Positions 17,249 to 27,120 are shown, counted from the stretch's first letter. The stretch: 64,000 nt of DNA from Lutibacter oricola (GCF_900106565.1 NZ_FNNJ01000012.1:1-64000), one strand, 5' to 3'. Notes: a model not told the origin generated them from the sequence alone. Numbers and translations: made by a program.

Positions 17249-18328
17249 ATGAAAATATTAATAGTTTCAGGGTATTTTAAACCAAATATAACACCGAGAG
17301 CTTTTAGAACAACTGAATTAGCGGTTGAATTAGCAAGGCAAGGAAATGATGTGACTATTTACTTACCTTGGGTTGATTATGACTATTCTTGTTTTGAAAT
17401 GGAATTTGGGGTTAAAATTTTATTTTTTGGAAAATCTGATGTGGAAAAAAGGCTTTTTTCAAGTTCTAAAATAGCAGGTAAGTTTTATAGGTTAATGAAT
17501 ATTTTATTTCAATACCCTAAGATTAAATATATACCACAAATTTATAAAACTTTACAAAACGAAAAAGGATATGACCTTTTAATATCTATAGGTGCGCCAT
17601 ATAGTATTCATTGGGGGGTTGATAAATTAATTCGAAGGAATGAGTTTTTAGCAAAAAAATGGATTGCAGACTGTGGAGATCCATTTATGGGGAGTAAAGT
17701 TGAAATTTTCCCTAATCCATTTTGGTTTAAATTTTTAGAAAAATCATTTTGTAAAAGAGCTAATTATATTACCGTTCCTATTGAAAAAGCTATAAACAGT
17801 TATTATCCTGAGTTTAGAAGTAAAATAAAAGTAATACCGCAAGGCTTTAATTTTTCAAAAAACGAATATAATAAAGTTAAAGAGAATCCTGTTCCGACTT
17901 TTGCTTATGCAGGTATGTTTTATAAAGGAAATAGAGATCCTAGGCCTTTTTTAGATTTATTATTAACAATAGATTTAGATTTTTTATTTGTTTTATATAC
18001 ACCAAAATGGGAAGCTCTATATCCATACATAGAAAAGTTTAAAGGGAAAATTGAGATTAGAGAGTTAGTTCCTAGGGATGAGCTATTATCTGTATTAAGT
18101 CAGATGGATTTTTTAGTTAATTTTGAGAACGGTACAGCTTCACAATCACCCAGCAAACTAATTGATTATACAATTGCATCAAGACCAATTCTTTCAGTTT
18201 CACAAAAGCCAGATATCACAATTTTAAATTCTTTTTTAACTGGTGACTATAGTAATCAATTTATTTTTGAAAATATAGACAATTACAATATAAAAAATGT
18301 ATCAAAACAATTTATTAGATTGAAATAA
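17249..18328 (+). CDS. Glycosyltransferase, GT-B fold (GT4-like)
   Basis: A 359-residue cytoplasmic protein. The N-terminus MKILIVSGYFKPNITPRAFRTTELAVELARQGNDVTIYLP is the first Rossmann domain of a GT4-like transferase. A second domain starts near NPVPTFAYAGMFYKGNRDPRPF and ends with a donor-site region (QSPSKLIDYTIASRPILS) in place of the common EG(FL)...E motif. It starts 3 bases after the polymerase stop. Donor and acceptor are unknown. Confidence 0.78.
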   Translation: MKILIVSGYFKPNITPRAFRTTELAVELARQGNDVTIYLPWVDYDYSCFEMEFGVKILFFGKSDVEKRLFSSSKIAGKFYRLMNILFQYPKIKYIPQIYKTLQNEKGYDLLISIGAPYSIHWGVDKLIRRNEFLAKKWIADCGDPFMGSKVEIFPNPFWFKFLEKSFCKRANYITVPIEKAINSYYPEFRSKIKVIPQGFNFSKNEYNKVKENPVPTFAYAGMFYKGNRDPRPFLDLLLTIDLDFLFVLYTPKWEALYPYIEKFKGKIEIRELVPRDELLSVLSQMDFLVNFENGTASQSPSKLIDYTIASRPILSVSQKPDITILNSFLTGDYSNQFIFENIDNYNIKNVSKQFIRLK

Positions 18329-18334
18329 AAAGCT

Positions 18335-19147
18335 ATGAAAAGATATTTTGTTACATTTTCTAATTTAAATTTTGATATAGCGAGAAAGAGAATAACTAAG
18401 GAAGCTGAAGAGTTAGATTTTTTTGAAAATTGCTTTTCATTTGGAGAAGAAATATTAAGTGATGAATTAAAGGAATGTGGTTTGTTAAAAGCTGAACGAG
18501 GTTTTGGATATTGGTCTTGGAAGCCAGATGTTATTTTAAAAGCTTTTGAAACAATGGAGGAAAATGATATGTTAGCATATGTAGATGCAGGTTGTTACCT
18601 GTATAAAGATAAAGAATGGGACTATTTATTTAGTAAATTAGAAAATCATGATATGGTTTTGTTTAATATACCTAATAAAGTGATTAATTGGACAAAAAAA
18701 TCGGTTCTTGATTTTTTTGAAGTTTTCAAAAATGGGAATTTAAATAGAAAATATTTAGTTGCAGGGGGTATTTTATTTTTAAAAAAAAATAAAGAAAGTA
18801 TTAACTTTTTAAAAAAATGGAAAAATATAATGGTTAATTATCCTGAATTATTATATGATGTGAGAGAAGAAGAATTTAATGAACAAATAAAATCTTTTAG
18901 AGAGCATAGACATGATCAATCATTACTAACTCAATTGGCTTATAGAGAAACTACAATGAAAATTGCTTATGAATGGGAAAATTTCGAATCTAAATCCTGG
19001 TTGGGTCAAGCAATATTTGCGGCAAGATCTAATCATTCGAGTCAATTAAAAGTAACTCAAAATATATTCAAATATACAGTTAGACACTTTATTTTATATC
19101 CGTTTATGAGTTTAATGTTGAATAATAAAAAAAACAAAAACCTATGA
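18335..19147 (+). CDS. Putative glycosyltransferase-like protein of unknown specificity
   Basis: A 270-residue protein not assigned to a named family by eye. It has ERGFGYWSWKPDVILKAF, then AYVDAGCYLY (a possible DxD-like metal site), a VAGGILFLKKN segment and EHRHDQSLLTQLAYRE. This pattern (D-x-G, AGG, HRHDQS) is that of GT-A-fold capsule transferases seen in many surface-polysaccharide clusters. It lies inside the transferase run and overlaps the fucosyltransferase start by 4 bases. A transferase role is inferred. Confidence 0.6.
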   Translation: MKRYFVTFSNLNFDIARKRITKEAEELDFFENCFSFGEEILSDELKECGLLKAERGFGYWSWKPDVILKAFETMEENDMLAYVDAGCYLYKDKEWDYLFSKLENHDMVLFNIPNKVINWTKKSVLDFFEVFKNGNLNRKYLVAGGILFLKKNKESINFLKKWKNIMVNYPELLYDVREEEFNEQIKSFREHRHDQSLLTQLAYRETTMKIAYEWENFESKSWLGQAIFAARSNHSSQLKVTQNIFKYTVRHFILYPFMSLMLNNKKNKNL

Positions 19148-19995
19148 TAGTGGTTCGGGTTATTGGCGGCGTGGGAAATCAGTTATTTCAATACTTATTT
19201 GGACAATATTTAGAGAGTAAATATAAACAACCAGTTTTTTATGATGTTATTGCTTTTGAAACGGTAAATAAAGAACGTTCATTAGAGTTGCAATTGTTAT
19301 TTCCTAATATGAGAATATACAATGGAAATAGGTTTAAATTTTCACGTAATTTTAAATTAAAAGCAAAATTATCTGTTTTTTTATTTAAATTAAATAAAAA
19401 AAACCATTATATAACAGATGATTCTTTTAATAAACTTGATGATATAAAACCTAATGATATTTATTATTTTAATGGTTATTGGCAAAATAAAGATGTTTTT
19501 TCTAAAAGAAAATTAATACTAGGTAACAATTTAAAATTAAAAGAAATTGTTCCTCTACAATTAAAAGATATTGTAAGGGAAATAAAAAAGAGTAATTCTG
19601 TAAGTGTTCATGTTAGAAGAGGAGACTATTTTGTACCCAAAAACATTAAAACTTATGGGGTTTGCACAAAGGGTTATTATCAAAAAGCTTTTTTTGAGAT
19701 AAAAAAAAATTATCCAAAAAACCTAAAGTATTTTGTTTTTACAGATGATATTGATTGGGTTAAGAATAATTTAAGTTTACCATGTAATAGTATAATTGTA
19801 AATAATTTTAAAATTAACAGCTATTGGTATATTTATTTAATGTCTTTATGTAAAAGTAATATAATATCTAATAGTTCTTTTAGTTGGTGGGCTGCATATT
19901 TAAATATGAATTCTTCAAAAACTGTTATAGTACCAAAAAAATGGACATTGACTAGCGAAAAATCATTAGCTTTAGATCATTGGATAAAATTATAA
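19144..19995 (+). CDS. Alpha-1,2-fucosyltransferase-like enzyme (GT11)
   Basis: A 283-residue GT11 protein. Signatures are the N-terminal VIGGVGNQLFQYLFGQYL, the nucleotide-binding VSVHVRRGDYF, FTDDIDWVKNN and SSFSWWAAYLN. GT11 enzymes transfer L-fucose from GDP-fucose, usually in alpha-1,2 linkage. Its start overlaps the stop of the preceding gene (ATGA). GDP-fucose synthesis genes are not in the window. Confidence 0.92.
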   Translation: MIVVRVIGGVGNQLFQYLFGQYLESKYKQPVFYDVIAFETVNKERSLELQLLFPNMRIYNGNRFKFSRNFKLKAKLSVFLFKLNKKNHYITDDSFNKLDDIKPNDIYYFNGYWQNKDVFSKRKLILGNNLKLKEIVPLQLKDIVREIKKSNSVSVHVRRGDYFVPKNIKTYGVCTKGYYQKAFFEIKKNYPKNLKYFVFTDDIDWVKNNLSLPCNSIIVNNFKINSYWYIYLMSLCKSNIISNSSFSWWAAYLNMNSSKTVIVPKKWTLTSEKSLALDHWIKL

Positions 19996-19999
19996 ATTT

Positions 20000-20944
20000 A
20001 TGAGAAACAAGACTATTGATTCATTGAAAGGTTTTGCAATCCTTCTTGTGGTTATAGGCCATATTATACAAGCTACGTATCCAAATTTTGACGAAAATTT
20101 ATTTTTTAGATTAATATATAGTTTTCATATGCCTTTATTTTTCTTTTTGAGCGGTTTTGTTTCTAAAAAAGAAGTGACTATCAAAAGTATAAAAAAATAT
20201 TTTGTAGGGTTAATTATTCCTTTTATAGTTTGGGCTCTGATATCTCAAATTTATTCATTAAATATTAGTGGGGGAACTTATGACTTTATTTATACTGGTT
20301 TTATTAAAACTTTAATCTTTCCTGATAACGGTTTGTGGTATTTATATATTCTTTTTGGTTTACATATATTAACTTGGATTGAGTTTAAAACATCTTTAGT
20401 TTATGTTATAATAATAATTATAATGCTTAGCTTGTTAAGCTACTTTATTGGAAATGGTAATATTTTTGGGTTAAAAGCAATAGTTATTTATACTCCGTAT
20501 TTTTATTTAGGTAGATTTGTATTTTTCAATGACATGAAAATAAAAGTAATATGTATTAAATACAAGTTTCTGTTTGGTTTATTATTTTTATTTTTTGCTT
20601 GGAGTTGGCATAGAACAAATATTAATTTTTTTTCTATTAGTTTTAATTCAATTTCTATGTATATTTATAAATATTGGGTAGCATTTTTAGCTATTTTTTG
20701 GTTTTATGGCCTTTTCTTAACAATGAAATTAAATGTATTAGAAACTTTAGGTACTCATACACTTATAATTTATATATTGAACTCTTATTTTACCCCTTTT
20801 CTAAAACATTTATTTATTTCAAATTACTATACATTAAGTTTAATAATTAGTTGTGTCCTAATATGTGTAATCTCTATACTTATCGAGGGCTTTTTTTATA
20901 AAAATAAATTTTTAGCCTATATTTTACTCGGAAAAATTAAATAA
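20000..20944 (+). CDS. Acyltransferase family 3 (polysaccharide O-acetylation)
   Basis: A 314-residue protein with about 10 membrane helices. The N-terminus RNKTIDSLKGFAILLVVIGHI carries the family's catalytic-histidine context, followed by FHMPLFFFLSGFV. It belongs to the membrane acyltransferase_3 group, which O-acetylates polysaccharides or sugars. It lies between a fucosyltransferase and a GT2 gene with short gaps, so it probably decorates the repeat unit or its lipid-linked form. Confidence 0.87.
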   Translation: MRNKTIDSLKGFAILLVVIGHIIQATYPNFDENLFFRLIYSFHMPLFFFLSGFVSKKEVTIKSIKKYFVGLIIPFIVWALISQIYSLNISGGTYDFIYTGFIKTLIFPDNGLWYLYILFGLHILTWIEFKTSLVYVIIIIIMLSLLSYFIGNGNIFGLKAIVIYTPYFYLGRFVFFNDMKIKVICIKYKFLFGLLFLFFAWSWHRTNINFFSISFNSISMYIYKYWVAFLAIFWFYGLFLTMKLNVLETLGTHTLIIYILNSYFTPFLKHLFISNYYTLSLIISCVLICVISILIEGFFYKNKFLAYILLGKIK

Positions 20945-20946
20945 GT

Positions 20947-21807
20947 ATGAATGAAATTCTTGTAACAATAGGTTTACCTGTATATAATGCAGAAAAGTTT
21001 TTAAAGCATGCTATAATGTCTATTCTTAATCAAAGTTTTAAAGATTTTGAATTATTGATAATTAATGATGGTTCTACAGATTCTTCTCTAAATATTATTA
21101 AATCTTTTAAAGATTCTAGAATAAGGTTATTAAATGACGGTTGTAATAAAGGTCTTCCGTATAGATTGAATCAAATGGCACGTGAAACTAAGACTACATA
21201 TTTAGCGAGAATGGATGCCGATGATATAATGCATGTTGATAGAATTAAAATTCAAATGGATATTTTAAAGAAAGAACTTAATATAGATGTATTAGGTACA
21301 AATGCTTATTCTATAGATGAAAATGATAATATTGAGGGTGTTAGAAATATGATTAATAATGAAATAGTATCGGTTGGGTCATTTATTCACCCTACAATAA
21401 TAGGGAAAACAGAATGGTTTATTAATAATAATTATAATCTAAATGCGTTAAGATTTGAAGATAAAGAGCTTTGGTTTAGAACAAAAGAGGTGTCGAATTT
21501 TTACTGTTTAAATACTCCTTTGTTGTTTTATAGAGAATTTGGAGGTAGTTATCATAATAAATATTTAATAGGAATTTTATCGATGTTAAATTTAGTTGTA
21601 AATCATATTAAACAAAAAAAATATAGAAGTGGTTTTTTTTGGTTGTATACAGCTGTTAAGCGTATTTTAAAATATTTTGTTTATAGATTATTTAGTGTTT
21701 TTAAAATTGAAAATTTATTAATAAAAAATAGGAATTTAGACTTAAGTGAATCAAAATTAAAATTGGCACATGAAGATTTAAAAGTGTCAATTAAAAGTGT
21801 TAATTAA
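20947..21807 (+). CDS. Glycosyltransferase family 2
   Basis: A 286-residue GT-A transferase. It starts with VTIGLPVYNAEKFLKHAIMSILNQSFKDFELLIINDGSTDSS, the classical GT2 nucleotide-binding region, and has the metal-binding DxD as ARMDADDIMH. The acceptor part is ALRFEDKELWFRT. The C-terminal 70 residues are basic and hydrophobic, likely membrane-associated. It starts 2 bases after the acyltransferase gene. Confidence 0.93.
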   Translation: MNEILVTIGLPVYNAEKFLKHAIMSILNQSFKDFELLIINDGSTDSSLNIIKSFKDSRIRLLNDGCNKGLPYRLNQMARETKTTYLARMDADDIMHVDRIKIQMDILKKELNIDVLGTNAYSIDENDNIEGVRNMINNEIVSVGSFIHPTIIGKTEWFINNNYNLNALRFEDKELWFRTKEVSNFYCLNTPLLFYREFGGSYHNKYLIGILSMLNLVVNHIKQKKYRSGFFWLYTAVKRILKYFVYRLFSVFKIENLLIKNRNLDLSESKLKLAHEDLKVSIKSVN

Positions 21808-21858
21808 AAAAATAAAAAGTAAGTTTAAATTCTATTAATATTGTAAAGTTAAATTAAA

Positions 21859-22977
21859 ATGCACATTGTTTTTTCGTCAAATATTTCGTGGAGTATTTAT
21901 AATTTTAGAACACCATTGTTAAAATCGTTAAAAGCAGAGGGTCATAAAATTAGTACAGTAGCCTTTAAAGATGCCTATGCTTCAAAACTAATTGAAGAAG
22001 GCTTCAATTTTTATGAAATTAATATAAATAACAATGCAACCAATCCTTTAGAAGATTTAAAAACAATTGCAGCATATTATAAATTGTATAAAAAAATTAA
22101 ACCAGATGTAATTTGCCACAATGCTATAAAACCCAATATATATGGTACAATTGCTGCAGGTTTGTTAAAAATACCTACAGTTAATAATATTTCAGGCTTG
22201 GGTACTTTATTTATTAAAAAAAGTTTTTCAACCTATTTGGCAAAGGTTTTATATAAAATATCACAGAAAAAAGCTTCATTGGTGTTTTTTCAAAACTCAG
22301 ATGATTTTAATCTGTTTACTACTTCAAACATTGTTAAAAAAGAAAAATGTAGAATAATCCCTGGTTCAGGTGTAGATACTACGGTTTTTATATCAAAAGA
22401 AGGTGTTTCTAAAAATTCCAATAATTTTGAGTTTTTATTTATAGGTAGATTGCTATATGACAAAGGAATTAGAGAATATGTTACGGCAGCAAAAAATATA
22501 AAAAAACGCTATCCTAATGCTGTTTTTAATATTCTAGGCCCGTTATATGCTAAAAATGCTACAGCAGTAACTAAAGAAACTTTAGATGCTTGGGTAGAGA
22601 ATTCCGTAGTAAATTACTTAGGTGAAACTGATAATGTAAAAGAGTTTATGCAAGTAACAAATTGTGTAGTGTTACCATCTTATAGAGAAGGATTGTCTAA
22701 AGTTTTAATAGAAGCATCTAGTATAGGTGTACCTATAATTACTACAAATGTACCAGGTTGTAGAGATGTTGTAGTAGATAATGTAACAGGTTTTTTGTGC
22801 AAGGTTAAAGATAGTAAAGATTTAGAGCTTAAAATGGAAAAAATGTTGCTTGCAAGTGATAAAGAAAGGTCTATTATGGGTGTAAATGCGCGTAAAAGAG
22901 CAATTAATACGTTTGATATAAATATTATTATTAACCATTATAAAAATGCAATTAATGATGTTACCAGTACTAATTAA
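21859..22977 (+). CDS. Glycosyltransferase family 4
   Basis: A 372-residue GT-B transferase. The N-terminal domain begins MHIVFSSNISWSIYNFRTPLLKSLKAEGH. The GT4 donor site is clear: FLFIGRLLYDKGIREYV, GPLYAKN, and LPSYREGLSKVLIEASSIGVPIITTNVPGCRD. This gene resembles the GT4 members that precede WecA/WbcO-type transferases in Bacteroidetes and probably adds the second sugar. Its last 32 bases overlap the next gene. Confidence 0.9.
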   Translation: MHIVFSSNISWSIYNFRTPLLKSLKAEGHKISTVAFKDAYASKLIEEGFNFYEININNNATNPLEDLKTIAAYYKLYKKIKPDVICHNAIKPNIYGTIAAGLLKIPTVNNISGLGTLFIKKSFSTYLAKVLYKISQKKASLVFFQNSDDFNLFTTSNIVKKEKCRIIPGSGVDTTVFISKEGVSKNSNNFEFLFIGRLLYDKGIREYVTAAKNIKKRYPNAVFNILGPLYAKNATAVTKETLDAWVENSVVNYLGETDNVKEFMQVTNCVVLPSYREGLSKVLIEASSIGVPIITTNVPGCRDVVVDNVTGFLCKVKDSKDLELKMEKMLLASDKERSIMGVNARKRAINTFDINIIINHYKNAINDVTSTN

Positions 22978-23926
22978 TGCTTTAGTGGTTTTTATTATTG
23001 TAATTTCTTCAATTATATATCTAAAACTAGCGCAAAAATATAATATTGTAGACAATCCTAATTTTAGAAGTTCGCATACCATACCTACCATTAGAGGTGG
23101 CGGTATTTTATTTTTTATAGCGGTACTTTGTTATTTTGTAGTTAGCAATTTTAAAGCTCCTTATTTTGTGTTGGGGCTTAGTGCTATTGCACTAATTAGT
23201 TTTTTAGACGATATACTTACGCTATCAGCAAAACTGCGGTTGCCTTTTCAGTTTTTAGCGGTAGGCTTGGTGTTGTTTCAGTTGCATGTATTTAATATGC
23301 CTTGGTATGTGCTTACAAGTGCAGCCATTGTTGGTGTTGCCTTTGTAAATGTGTTTAATTTTATGGATGGTATCAATGGTATTACAGGCTTGTATAGTTT
23401 GGCAGTATTGGGTGGTTTGTTAGCCTTAAATACCATAGAACAATTAGCGTACACGCAATTGTTAAGCTATGTATTGGCAGCAGTAGTGGTATTTGGCTAT
23501 TATAATTTTAGAAAAAAAGCAAGAATGTTTGCCGGTGATGTTGGTAGTATTTCATTAGCCGTTGTTATACTGTATGTATTACTAGCTATAGGGTTGGAGT
23601 TACAAGCGCCAGTACTTATATTATTGGTAGCCGTATATGGTATAGATGGCGGACTCACTATTTTATATAGATTTTATTTAAAAGAACAGCTAATGCAAGC
23701 ACACAGGCACCATTTGTATCAGAAATTGGTAGACGTTTGGCAATGGTCGCACTTAAAAGTATCGGCGGTGTATATGAGTTTGCAATTGGCAGCAGTAGTA
23801 GTGGTGTTGCTAACCTATAAATTTTCGATATTGGCACAAGTTGGAGTTGTTGTTGCAGGTTTAGTAATGTTGGCTGTATTGTATGTAGTAGGTTTTAAAG
23901 CTACTGTAAAAAAGTTAGAAGTATAG
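22946..23926 (+). CDS. Undecaprenyl-phosphate sugar-1-phosphate transferase (MraY/WecA/WbcO type)
   Basis: A 326-residue, roughly 10-helix protein of the polyprenyl-phosphate HexNAc-1-P transferase superfamily. Diagnostic motifs are NVFNFMDGINGITG (Mg/substrate site), FAGDVGSISL and the cytoplasmic HRHHLYQKL loop. It should start repeat-unit synthesis on undecaprenyl phosphate. The ATG at 22946 gives a 32-base overlap with the GT4 gene; nearby ATGs at 22955 and 22958 would shorten it slightly. It is the last gene of the first polysaccharide block. The donor may be a 4-amino-6-deoxy or N-acetyl sugar made by the block-two enzymes. Confidence 0.92.
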   Translation: MQLMMLPVLINALVVFIIVISSIIYLKLAQKYNIVDNPNFRSSHTIPTIRGGGILFFIAVLCYFVVSNFKAPYFVLGLSAIALISFLDDILTLSAKLRLPFQFLAVGLVLFQLHVFNMPWYVLTSAAIVGVAFVNVFNFMDGINGITGLYSLAVLGGLLALNTIEQLAYTQLLSYVLAAVVVFGYYNFRKKARMFAGDVGSISLAVVILYVLLAIGLELQAPVLILLVAVYGIDGGLTILYRFYLKEQLMQAHRHHLYQKLVDVWQWSHLKVSAVYMSLQLAAVVVVLLTYKFSILAQVGVVVAGLVMLAVLYVVGFKATVKKLEV

Positions 23927-24524
23927 AGTGAGATCTCTCCACTAAGGTCGAGATGACAGTACTTGTCATTTTGAGCGCAACGAAGTGAAGTCGAAAAATC
24001 TCACGTTTCAACAATACTACTACTGTCATTCCTGCGCAGGCAGGAATCCATTTTAAGTTTTACTAATTAGTATACTTTTGTTCTAGATTATTGAGCAAAG
24101 TCGAAATAATCGTCTCAACTTGTCATTCTGAATGCAGCGCAGCGGAACTGAAGAATCTCACGCTTCAATAGTAAAAATACGTCCATTACAGTCGAAATGA
24201 AGCGAGGTTACTTTAGACTCTCACCTCTCACTTAAAACATTGCAACTGTCATTCCTTCGCAGGCAGGAATCCATTATGAGTTTTACTAATTAGTATACTT
24301 TTGTTCTAGATTATTGAGCGTAGTATAAATAAGGGGGCGTTTTTTTAAATTACAATAAAAAACACCTAATAACGTCTATAAAAAGTAAGAAGCGCTAGAG
24401 ACAAGCGTAAGCAGAAGAGTTATAAACGTAACATGCACAAGTTACGGCGGTTTGCTGCGCATATTATTAACAAAACAAGCGCAAGAAATAAAGGGCTCAT
24501 GCGCTTGCTATTTGAGTACGTACA
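23927..24524. repeat. Intergenic repeat field after the initiating transferase
   Basis: No gene is seen. REP-like motifs include GTCATTCCTGCGCAGGCAGG (from 24027), GTCATTCCTTCGCAGGCAGG (from 24249), and the CATTCTGAATGCAGCGCAGC type (about 24122). Two short deletion forms of the 215-bp element occur here: they keep its left part up to TTTTGTTCT and then join AGATTATTGAGC. From 24330 the sequence is unique, with small inverted repeats (CGTAAC/GTTACG at 24427-24446, CAAGCGCA/TGCGCTTG at 24476-24507). Confidence 0.75.
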
Positions 24525-24560
24525 AAAAAAAGAGGCTGTTTTTTTAAAACAGCCTCTTTG
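24525..24560 (-). terminator. Intrinsic terminator of the HU-like gene
   Basis: Stem AAGAGGCTGTTTT/AAAACAGCCTCTT. Read on the minus strand it is followed by a run of T, 20 bases after the stop codon of the HU-like gene. Confidence 0.9.
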
Positions 24561-24580
24561 TAAATAATACTAGAAGTAAC

Positions 24581-24976
24581 TTAAGAACCGGTTTGGGTTT
24601 TAATTGAGTAATCTAACGATTTCAATTTTTTTCTTAATTTACTACTTGCTCTAAAGTTCAAGTGAGCACTTTTAATGGTAGTTACGGTAACCTCTTCTGG
24701 TGTATCTTCTCTATTAGATTTTACACCAATTTTAAAATTCCCAATTCTTCCAAAATTCACTGTTTTACCCTGTTGCAATTCATCTAGCATATTGTGTTCT
24801 AAAGCCAGTAAAACCGCGTAGCAATCAGATTCACGAACGGTACATTGGTTAGAAACCAAATAAGCCAATCGTTCAAAGTCTATTAAACCAGTGGAAATAG
24901 ATTTTGCAATATATTTTGAATCTTCAGTTAAATTCTGAGGATTTTTACTACTTAAAGCTTTGATATGTAATGCCAT
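24581..24976 (-). CDS. HU-family-related DNA-binding protein (HU_rel type)
   Basis: A 131-residue protein of the Bacteroidetes HU-related group. It is longer than HU (about 90 residues). Features are TGLIDFERLAYLVSNQCTVRESDCYAVLLALEHNMLDELQQGKTVNFGRIGNFKIGVKSN, the HU-like helices and beta region with the GxVxFGxxGxF pattern, then a variable basic tail. Such proteins often sit in Bacteroidetes polysaccharide loci, and this one separates the two blocks of this locus. It would bend or compact DNA, possibly in a regulatory role. Confidence 0.85.
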   Translation of the reverse strand: MALHIKALSSKNPQNLTEDSKYIAKSISTGLIDFERLAYLVSNQCTVRESDCYAVLLALEHNMLDELQQGKTVNFGRIGNFKIGVKSNREDTPEEVTVTTIKSAHLNFRASSKLRKKLKSLDYSIKTQTGS

Positions 24977-25524
24977 ATTATAAAAATTAAAAAATATACC
25001 GTTGTATAGATAAAGAGCACGGTGTAAACACTCTATAGAACCGTTATTCTTTTAAAAGGCCTACGGTTTGGCGAGCCTTTACGCTTTTTTTGAGTACACA
25101 CTTTGTTCTAAAAGTGAAGCTCCAGCGGTTTTAGAGCATTCAATTACACCGTAAAAGGCGTAATGCGTTAAAAAATTAAGTCATACTTCTTACCATGAAC
25201 CTATCATTTAAATAGGAATTATTTTTTTGTTTCAAAAAATTTGGTAAGCTAGAAGAAGAAGTGTAAATTTGTTTTATTGAAAAAAATAAACACGCTTCTT
25301 TTAGCGTTACACAATACCAAGTTCTAAAGCGCCAACTTTAGGACTTTGTTGTTTCTACAAAGAGCATATACACACTATTTGTTAAAAAGTAGAACTAGCT
25401 ACTTTTATGAGTTCATAAAAAATCAATACTTTTAATCAGCAATTTTGTTTGACTTTCTTGATACCAAATATAATTAATTTAACAATACATTTTACATCTT
25501 TAAATAAAAAAATAGATTAAATGT

Positions 25525-25555
25525 TTGTTTATATCAAAAAATAAATGTATTTTTG
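25525..25555 (+). promoter_or_regulatory. Complete Bacteroidetes promoter with no downstream gene
   Basis: TTG at 25525-25527, a 20-base spacer, then TATTTTTG at 25548-25555, fitting the TTG/TAnnTTTG consensus. The next plus-strand gene is 1.9 kb away, beyond repeats. Confidence 0.6.
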
Positions 25556-25561
25556 CAAAAA

Positions 25562-25636
25562 TCCAAACTTAAACCTACTGACTCTCAATAGGTTGAATCT
25601 TAAGCGTTTTGCTTATTAAAATCGTACTTTTTTTAA
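25562..25636 (+). ncRNA. Candidate small RNA
   Basis: ORF-free sequence starting where the promoter at 25525-25555 would initiate. It can fold with an outer CTTAA/TTAAG and inner AACCTA/TAGGTT stem, then a small AAGC/GCTT hairpin, and ends in seven T (25628-25634). Inference only. Confidence 0.35.
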
Positions 25637-25949
25637 AATGAACCTTTATTTTACTGTTTTTTGTTGAAAACAGTTGTTTTAAAATGCGTAAAAACGTCAA
25701 ATTTAGTTTAAAACTGTTCTTTTGTTGTGTTTTTATTGTTCAGAATCTATATGCTCGTCTCAACTTGTTATTCTAAGTGCAGCGCAGCGGAATTGAAGAA
25801 TCTCACGTTTTTATTGTAAAAAAAACACGCTGTTCCAGTTGAGTAGACAAACGTGGTCATTGAGCGGAGTCGAAATGATAGTCTCAACTTGTTATTCTAA
25901 GTGCAGCGCAGCGGAACTGAAGAATCTCACGTTTCAACAATACTAGTAT

Positions 25950-26164
25950 GTCATTCCCTCGTAGGCAGGAATCCATTATGAGTTTTACTAATAAGTTTAC
26001 TTTTGTTCTTTTCCATTGATGAAAAGAACCAAAAATCTAGTCTGATGATATTTTCATTAAAATACTATTCCTTAAAAAAGACATGCGCTGAACTCGCTGC
26101 GCTCAAACACCACCGCCTGTTTCTTTTTCTTCGGATGTATTTTCTACTGAAAATTTCATAGGAC
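25950..26164 (+). repeat. 215-bp dispersed element, copy 4
   Basis: Exactly 215 bases from GTCATTCCCTCGTAGGCAGG to CATAGGAC, in the orientation opposite to the copies at 0-10 kb. Confidence 0.92.
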
Positions 26165-26280
26165 GCTTTTCTTATTTTTATTGTCATTTTAAATGCAGCG
26201 TAGCGGAATTGAAGAATCTCACGTTTTTATTGTAAAAATACGTCCATTACAGTCGAAATGAAGCGCGGTTACTTTAGACT

Positions 26281-26336
26281 CTCACTTCTCACTTCTCACT
26301 TCTCACTTCTCACTTCTCACTTCTGTCTTCTCACAC
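26281..26336. repeat. Heptamer array (CTTCTCA)
   Basis: About seven CACTTCT units plus a GTCTTCT end. The left junction is TTACTTTAGACT and the right is CACACCAATATG, as in the other arrays of this family. Confidence 0.9.
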
Positions 26337-26437
26337 CAATATGGTCATTGAGCGGAGTCGAAATGATAGTCTCTGCTTGTCATTCTGAATGCAGCGCAGC
26401 GGAATTGAAGAATCTCACGTTTCAACAATGCTAGTAT

Positions 26438-26652
26438 GTCATTCCCTCGTAGGCAGGAATCCACTATAAGTTTTACTAATTAGTTTACTTTTGTTCTTTT
26501 CCATTGATGAAAAGAACCAAAAATCTAGTCTGATGATATTTTCATTAAAATACTATTCCTTAAAAAAGACATGCGCTGAACTCGCTGCGCTCAAACACCA
26601 CCGCCTGTTTCTTTTTCTTCGGATGTATTTTCTACTGAAAATTTCATAGGAC
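26438..26652 (+). repeat. 215-bp dispersed element, copy 5
   Basis: Exactly 215 bases with the same boundaries as copy 4. Confidence 0.92.
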
Positions 26653-26852
26653 GGTTTTCTTATTTTTATTGTCATTTTAAATGCAATGCAGCGGAATTGA
26701 AGAATCTCACGTTTTTATTGTAAAAAAATACGCTGTTCCAGTTGAGTAGACAAACGTGGTCATTGAGCGAAGTCGAAATGATAGTCTCAACTTGTTATTC
26801 TGAATGCAGAGCAGCGGAATTGAAGAATCTCACGTTTCAACAATACTAGTAT

Positions 26853-27067
26853 GTCATTCCCTCGTAGGCAGGAATCCATTATGAGCTTTACTAATTAGTT
26901 TGCTTTTGTTCTTTTCCATTGATGAAAAGAACCAAAAATCTAGTCTGATGATATTTTCATTAAAATACTATTCCTTAAAAAAGACATGCGCTGAACTCGC
27001 TGCGCTCAAACACCACCGCCTGTTTCTTTTTCTTCGGATGTATTTTCTACTGAAAATTTCATAGGAC
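26853..27067 (+). repeat. 215-bp dispersed element, copy 6
   Basis: Exactly 215 bases with the same boundaries. It forms a direct repeat with copy 7 (29086), and the two flank the aminotransferase gene. Confidence 0.92.
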
Positions 27068-27120
27068 GCTTTTCTTATTTTTATTGTCATTTTAAATGCA
27101 ATGCAGCGGAACTGAAGAAT

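Larger units (their letters stand above)
24977..25740. promoter_or_regulatory. Long AT-rich leader of the HU-like gene
   Basis: No gene is seen in 760 bases. On the minus strand a TATATTTG -7 element lies at 25465-25472, which would give the HU-like gene a leader of about 480 nt. On the plus strand a separate complete promoter lies at 25525-25555 and fires away from the HU-like gene. The region is not made of the repeats found on either side. Confidence 0.5.

Noticed and set aside
24420-24510. attC-like or integron recombination site
   Set aside because: The inverted repeats are short and lack the core GTTRRRY/RYYYAAC pair, and there is no integrase or cassette array.
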